Shown here: one piece after another, positions 7,774-11,364 of the stretch
How positions within the stretch are numbered: the first letter of the stretch is position 1
Layout of the letters: each line of letters starts with the position of its first letter
Assembly: GCA_027596945.1 (NCBI GenBank)
Contig: JADGJH010000968.1
Span: 1 to 11,364 of the forward strand
Source of the DNA: Physocladia obscura
Lineage: Eukaryota; Chytridiomycota; Chytridiomycetes; Chytridiales; Chytriomycetaceae
DNA: 11,364 bases
Reading direction: 5' to 3'
Notes under the pieces: generated by a model
What the model saw: the letters and a program-made list of their open reading frames with translations, nothing else
Databases searched by the model: none
Told to the model about the DNA's origin: nothing
Made by a program: the position numbers and the translations under genes

Positions 7774-8913
7774 TCAATCTCGTGGTACGAAAGCAGGCTT
7801 TTTCTTAACAACTCCAAACTTGATCAAAGAATAGCCCATATCATTGAGCGAGTCAGCCAAATTTGTCCATTTGATCTTGAGGACATTTTCCGCTTCCGAG
7901 CAATCATACTGAACCACTGTATGCAAATGGGTGACTATTGCGGCTGCGTTGGAATCGAAAAGCGCAATGAGCTTCAGCACGAACTCCGGAAGCGAAATTG
8001 AAGGAGTTTTGTAACCAAACTTGCCAAACTCCTCTGAAAGAATAGAACTAGCCTTCTTGAGCGACACAGAATGCGGCGAGACAATAAATCGTTTCCCAGA
8101 GACGTCAGTGTCCGAGAGCATCGCGGCAATATGCGCGCTGGCAACGTCGCGCACATCAACGACACTGATGACGCATGGGTCGGGGAGGCCGGGATATTCC
8201 CTGTTGAGGAGGGACTTGACCAATTCAATTGACGAGCCAAAGTTTGGCAGCAAGTACGGGCCCAGAATGTAGCCGGGAAGAACGGAGCACAGCTCGAATC
8301 TGTGAGGCAAGTCGGGGCGCAGCATGAAGTCCCAGGCGGCGCGTTCGGCGAGAGTCTTGGACTGTTCGTAGACGTCGACGACGCGGGGCCAGTCGGGCCA
8401 GTCGGCGGGGCCAAAGACAGTGTTGCGCGAGACAACGAGGACGCCGGACGGCGACGCGGCGCTGGGCCGCACCGCGCTGTACTCGGCGAGGCGGCCCGAC
8501 GACACGGCGACAATCGACGACGTGACCACCACGCGCCGCACGGCCGACGGCGGCGCGGCGCAGGCCTCGAGCACCGCGCGCGTGCCGCGGACCGCCGGCT
8601 CGATCATGTCGCTCGCGTGCCTCGGCGGCCGCAGCGAGTACGGCGACGCAATGTGCACAACGAGCTCGCAGCCCGCCACCGCCGCCGCCCACTTGTCTGC
8701 GCCGTCCAGAAGGTCCACCTCCACCAGCTCCAGCTGCCCCTCTTTTCCGCTCGGCGCAAGCGTCTTGACAATCAAGTCGCGTTTGGCGGATGTCAGCCCG
8801 CGCACCGTTCCGCGCACTTTGATTGGCTCCCCCGGTCCGTCGATGCTGAGCAGTTGGCGGACCGTGTGCGACGCCACGAAGCCCGTTACGCCGGTTACAA
8901 GAACGAGAACCAT
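7774..8913 (-). CDS. NAD(P)-dependent extended SDR, dihydroflavonol-4-reductase/cinnamoyl-CoA reductase type
   Basis: An uninterrupted 379-codon frame starts at an ATG in good context (A at -3, G at +4). The Rossmann fold opens with VLVTGVTGFVASH (TGxxGFxA, residues 7-14). HIASPY is at 87-92, followed by the family's DMIEPAVRGTRAVLEA helix (102-117). The catalytic set is TSS (131-133) with YEQSK (182-186, YxxxK). LPGYILGP (212-219) and VDVRDVASAHIAA (252-264) are typical of the DFR/CCR group. Members reduce a ketone or aldehyde with NADPH; fungal homologues are mostly uncharacterised, so the substrate is unknown. No signal peptide or membrane segment is seen, so it is probably cytosolic. About 20 extra residues (142-162) lie between TSS and the VFGPADWPDW segment. 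The codons for residues 1 to about 200 are extremely GC-rich (about 72-83% in 60-bp blocks at 8461-8700), against about 38% near the 3' end. Confidence 0.92.
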   Translation of the reverse strand: MVLVLVTGVTGFVASHTVRQLLSIDGPGEPIKVRGTVRGLTSAKRDLIVKTLAPSGKEGQLELVEVDLLDGADKWAAAVAGCELVVHIASPYSLRPPRHASDMIEPAVRGTRAVLEACAAPPSAVRRVVVTSSIVAVSSGRLAEYSAVRPSAASPSGVLVVSRNTVFGPADWPDWPRVVDVYEQSKTLAERAAWDFMLRPDLPHRFELCSVLPGYILGPYLLPNFGSSIELVKSLLNREYPGLPDPCVISVVDVRDVASAHIAAMLSDTDVSGKRFIVSPHSVSLKKASSILSEEFGKFGYKTPSISLPEFVLKLIALFDSNAAAIVTHLHTVVQYDCSEAENVLKIKWTNLADSLNDMGYSLIKFGVVKKKPAFVPRD

Positions 8914-9327
8914 TATCGATCAAGAAATGACAAACACAAAATTTTGTTTGTATGCATTTTTTTGGGCTTGTTTGCAATTCTAACCCGTTGCCTTCAATAT
9001 ACCATACCGGTATACCTAAATACTGACTCCTAAAACAAAAAAACAGACTACCAGATTTGGCTCACAGAATAAGGGAAAATTACATTGTTTTAAACCATTA
9101 AGAAAATTTTGTTTTGCGTTTTTTTGTCTTCAAAAATGTCAGAATGAAAATTTTTTATTTCTGGATTAAAATTCAAATTGCTAGAAGGGAAAAAGTAGGA
9201 TAAAATTAACGGAGTAAATGAGACATATACTCGTTGTAGAGTCAAATTCAAAAATTGAACGCCATATATGCTTTATTTTTTTATTTTTTATTTTCAATTT
9301 TAAGCACATGGCCAATTAATATTATCA
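8914..9327. other. Upstream region of the reductase gene
   Basis: AT-rich DNA with no gene. It should hold the promoter of the minus-strand reductase. A perfect 10-bp palindrome ATACCGGTAT lies at 9004-9013, about 90 bp upstream of the start codon. No clear TATA box was chosen. Confidence 0.45.
9004..9013. promoter_or_regulatory. 10-bp palindrome upstream of the reductase
   Basis: ATACCGGTAT reads the same on both strands and sits 91-100 bp upstream of the reductase ATG, in an otherwise AT-rich leader. A CCGG-centred dyad is the kind of site bound by dimeric fungal zinc-cluster factors. That role is an inference from position only. Confidence 0.3.
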
Positions 9328-9603
9328 ATGGAAAAAAAACAACGAATTTGACAGAAGCCGTATATAGCGTAGGTGAGTACGGCGCGTTTCGTTTGCAGAT
9401 TCTAGGTGGATTGCAGTGTCTTTCAGAGAGGCAAAAGTTGGAAACGTTTCTGAAAGAATCCTGTTGATGATCTCCACGTGTTTGAGTTGGTTTTGAAGCA
9501 GTTTCAAGAATATTCTCTGAGAAAGATGAAATTCTTTCAGCTTTCTCTGTCTGTTTTCTTCAGCTTTATTTTGTATTTGGCGAATGCCATTTAGTACCGT
9601 TCC
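9328..9603 (-). CDS. Ninety-two-codon open frame, coiled-coil-like; exon or gene relic
   Basis: From 9603 (after TAA at 9604-9606) the minus strand is open to a stop at 9325-9327 with no in-frame ATG. It is rich in Gln, Lys, Glu and Leu (IRQIQNKAEENRQRKLKEF and later HVEIINRIL), as in a coiled coil. Upstream on the same strand are other protein-like pieces in different frames: FFTSGATYQDVLYPNLKRG (about 9600-9705), MFRIVSAEVGFGKKAKPF (about 9700-9760) and GKRLNHFLHKRRYLSG. Either this is a multi-exon gene with very short introns or a frameshifted relic. GTAAGG followed by a TACTAA-like string near 9585-9607 could be an intron start and branch site. The pattern loosely recalls coiled-coil nucleoporins, but I do not assign a family. 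Confidence 0.3.
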
Positions 9604-9892
9604 TTACTAATTCCCAAAAGTGACAACAGAGACTGATAAGAGTAAATTGCCTCTCTTCAGATTCGGATACAGCACGTCCTGATAGGTAGCGCCGCTTGTG
9701 AAGAAAATGGTTTAGCCTTTTTCCCAAAGCCGACTTCTGCTGATACAATCCGGAACATTTTTTAATTCCAGAAACACGATTAAACTTTAAATCCAATTTA
9801 CTAGACACATACAAACACATACAAACGCAGAAAGAATGAAGATAAGAGCAATGATTGGATCTAAATATCCGTCAGAATAGAGTCCCAGCCTC

Positions 9893-10064
9893 CATTCAAA
9901 AAAGAAAAAAAGGGGAAGCGGAAAACGTAAAATAGAGGAGCAAACAAAAGAAAGCCAAAAAGCAAAACATATCAAAACATAAAAACAAGATAAGATGGAA
10001 AAAAAAAAAAAAAGAATCAACTTTGTACAACCAAGGAAAAAATTACACAAAAAAAAAGAGAGAA
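9893..10064. repeat. Purine-rich, A-rich low-complexity tract
   Basis: The plus strand is almost pure A/G with a 15-A run at 9999-10013. It is therefore pyrimidine-rich on the strand of the gene that ends at 10065 and would form that gene's 3' untranslated region. The minus-strand open frame crossing it is poly-Phe/Leu and is an artefact of this composition. No AATAAA was found here for the 309-aa gene. Confidence 0.6.
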
Positions 10065-10994
10065 TCAGATTCCCGCACAAAGCCGTTGATGATCCAACAG
10101 CATAGAGACCGTCGTCTGCCATCCATCAACGAGATGGCCAATGTTTGGGTTGAAGTTGTTCCTGCTCACGGCATCGTCGTAAAATTCAGGTCTGGTGTGG
10201 TCATCATGTGTAAATAGTAGATCCTGTAGCACCAAGTACGCGTCGTCGTGTGACGCGTCACTTGCAGGTGGGAACAGGTCTAGCGGTGGTGGAGTTGTTG
10301 AAAAGAAGTCGTACGGCGAGAGGACTTGAGATTCCGGGGTTGACATGCGCGAAAAGAAAGTGTCGATTGGTGTAGCCGTAGTGATGGTAGGTTCACTTGG
10401 ATGCGTTGCCGTGTCGAAGAAAGAGATTGAGTTTACAAAAGAGATATTTTGCGTGTCTATCTTCAAGCCGAGTGGCGTCACTGGTGGCGTTGGAGGTGTG
10501 GCAAAAACGAGATCTCTCGAAACCCCAGTACCCCAAAAAGACAAAGTAGAAGCCGGCGAAACGAGGCCCGCATCTACGCTCTTTTGGCGCTGCACGGCGC
10601 GGAATCCCGTTTTATTATTCACGGCAATGTTTTTGGTGTTGTTGTTGCCCATGCGGCGCTTGGTGCTGCGCAATCTGCCAGAGTCAGCTGGAACAGTGAC
10701 GAAAGCCCGTGATCGCAAGCTTTTGTGTGCGATCGCGGCAGTATCCGGCATACTTGACGACACAATGTGATTTTCGGTGGCGAGTAATCTTGCTGGCTGT
10801 GGTGTCTGCGTTGTCGCGTGCTGCGGAATCTCGACGCGGAAAACGTGTGGCTGGCAGATTCCCGCGACTTTGTTTGCCGGCAGCCGCACGAGAACTTGGC
10901 TAGTCCGAATTATTGTTGCGTTTTTGACGTTTGCACTGTTGTTGTTGTTTAGATTGCTGCTGCTGTTTTGGGTAACGCGTCCGTTGATCATCAT
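10065..10994 (-). CDS. 309-aa probably disordered Ser/Thr-Pro-rich protein
   Basis: A single open frame starts at the first of two tandem ATGs (A at -3) and ends at TGA 10065-10067. No known domain is seen. Residues 8-27 are Asn/Ser-rich, and 90-137 is basic (KSLRSR, TKRRMG, RAVQRQKS). The rest is low in charge, then acidic (247-274). Eight Ser/Thr-Pro sites lie at about 146-235, including ATPPTPPVTP (165-174) and LSPYDFFSTTPPPLDLF (225-241). RQKSVD (136-141) fits a basophilic kinase or 14-3-3 site. The basic half followed by an acidic, aromatic-rich half suggests a nuclear regulator controlled by proline-directed kinases such as CDK or MAPK; that is an inference. Codons are GC-richer than the flanks and the frame is long, so I think it is real. 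It could also be one exon of a larger gene. Confidence 0.65.
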   Translation of the reverse strand: MMINGRVTQNSSSNLNNNNSANVKNATIIRTSQVLVRLPANKVAGICQPHVFRVEIPQHATTQTPQPARLLATENHIVSSSMPDTAAIAHKSLRSRAFVTVPADSGRLRSTKRRMGNNNTKNIAVNNKTGFRAVQRQKSVDAGLVSPASTLSFWGTGVSRDLVFATPPTPPVTPLGLKIDTQNISFVNSISFFDTATHPSEPTITTATPIDTFFSRMSTPESQVLSPYDFFSTTPPPLDLFPPASDASHDDAYLVLQDLLFTHDDHTRPEFYDDAVSRNNFNPNIGHLVDGWQTTVSMLLDHQRLCAGI

Positions 10995-11074
10995 ACTTTT
11001 TTTAATTTTTAATTTTTTGCTGAAGGAGAAAATTTTTTTTTTGTTTTTTCTCGTCTAAACCGATTTTTGCGATA

Positions 11075-11170
11075 ATGTTGCGATACCAAACGCCACTCCT
11101 CATGGGATCAACTATGTCAACTTCTGTATTACAAGGAGTGAATACAGCGCGTCGACGCATATCGGCATAA
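11075..11170 (+). CDS. Thirty-one-codon ORF with presequence-like composition
   Basis: ATG 11075 opens a short frame, MLRYQTPLLMGSTMSTSVLQ and then VNTARRRISA, ending at TAA 11168-11170. With Arg, Ser and Thr but no acidic residues, it resembles a mitochondrial targeting sequence and could be a first exon. No clear splice donor was found, and it lies only 80 bp from the divergent ATG at 10994. It may simply be leader DNA of that gene. Confidence 0.15.
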   Translation: MLRYQTPLLMGSTMSTSVLQGVNTARRRISA

Positions 11171-11190
11171 AATGAAATTTATACAGCGCG
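11142..11190. repeat. Direct repeat ATACAGCGCG, two copies
   Basis: Identical 10-mers at 11142-11151 and 11181-11190, 39 bp start to start, lie upstream of the minus-strand 309-aa gene. GCGCG recurs a third time at 11218-11222. GCGCG is rare in the surrounding AT-rich DNA, so the cluster may mark a promoter. Confidence 0.5.
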
Positions 11191-11217
11191 ATAAAGCTTA
11201 TCCAGACCGTAAATCAC

Positions 11218-11225
11218 GCGCGAAA
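11218..11225 (-). promoter_or_regulatory. E2F-type motif TTTCGCGC upstream of the 309-aa gene
   Basis: GCGCGAAA on the plus strand is TTTCGCGC on the minus strand, a perfect match to the E2F consensus TTTSSCGC. It lies about 224-231 bp upstream of ATG 10994. It suggests, but does not show, cell-cycle-linked transcription. Confidence 0.3.
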
Positions 11226-11312
11226 TGGAAAATAGCAAAATTACAAGCGCAAATTTTTTTGATTAAATCTTCTTTGTTTAAGATTTGACAAAAAAAAGCC
11301 TAAGCCCCTATC

Positions 11313-11335
11313 AAAAAAAAAAAAAAAGAGAGAGA
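11313..11335. repeat. Poly-A followed by GA microsatellite
   Basis: Fifteen A (11313-11327) run into four GA units (11328-11335). Simple sequence with no gene; the adjoining DNA to the right edge shows nothing further. Confidence 0.7.
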
Positions 11336-11364
11336 TCAGGAATATGTATTATATCCAAACATTC

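Noticed and set aside
8225..9033. Long open frames (8302-9033 plus, 8420-8983 plus, 8225-8977 minus) overlapping the reductase
   Set aside because: They are shadow frames made stop-poor by the very high GC of the reductase 5' half. Their products are Arg/Ala-rich without domains.
9373..9398. A 26-nt plus-strand intron (GTGAGT to GCAG)
   Set aside because: It is very short and its flanking frames do not join into a convincing protein. The minus strand reads better.
9787..10122. 111-codon minus-strand frame resembling a multi-pass membrane protein
   Set aside because: The Phe/Leu stretches come from poly-T on that strand, and the frame overlaps the end of the 309-aa gene in a different phase.
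10250..10261. GTGACGCGTCAC palindrome containing an MCB-like ACGCGT
   Set aside because: It lies inside the 309-aa coding sequence and is explained by its codons. A similar case is CACTGATCAGTG at 5231-5242 in the 299-aa gene.
1..11364. CRISPR array, tRNA, rRNA or bacterial-type operon
   Set aside because: No regularly spaced repeats, no cloverleaf or rRNA-like sequence was recognised by eye, and gene structure is eukaryotic.

Overview
This window looks like nuclear DNA from a eukaryote, most likely an early-diverging (chytrid-type) fungus. The evidence is compact intron-poor genes, one 47-nt GT-AG intron, A at -3 of every chosen ATG, AATAAA signals 40-65 nt after three stops, and long AT-rich spacers holding decayed transposon-like sequence. 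There are no bacterial operons or ribosome-binding sites. The lineage is an inference; no marker gene is present.

Layout. Positions 1-4600 hold no intact gene: an open frame cut by the left edge (1-195), a GC-richer coding-like island at 521-826 with unresolved strand, a broken Ty1/copia-type gag on the minus strand (about 2041-2625), and a decayed coding-like stretch at 3724-4088. Positions 4630-6095 hold a divergent pair sharing a 139-bp spacer: a spliced minus-strand gene for a 299-residue Cys/His-rich protein, and a plus-strand gene for an 83-residue protein with a zinc-knuckle-like tail. Positions 6160-6354 resemble the start of an RBM39/CAPER-type splicing factor broken by a stop. Next to it, 6500-7068 (minus) has faint piggyBac-transposase resemblance.

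Positions 7727-8913 (minus) hold the one enzyme gene that can be assigned confidently, an extended short-chain dehydrogenase/reductase of the dihydroflavonol-4-reductase/cinnamoyl-CoA reductase type. Its 5' two-thirds is extremely GC-rich and its 3' third is ordinary. Positions 9328-9820 (minus) carry a 92-codon open frame without ATG, plus coding-like fragments in other frames. Positions 10065-10994 (minus) encode a 309-residue, probably disordered proline-directed phosphoprotein, with an E2F-type motif about 220 bp upstream.

The genes do not form an evident pathway. The only organisational link is the divergent pair of putative zinc-binding proteins. I found no rRNA, tRNA, CRISPR array or obvious new multi-gene system.
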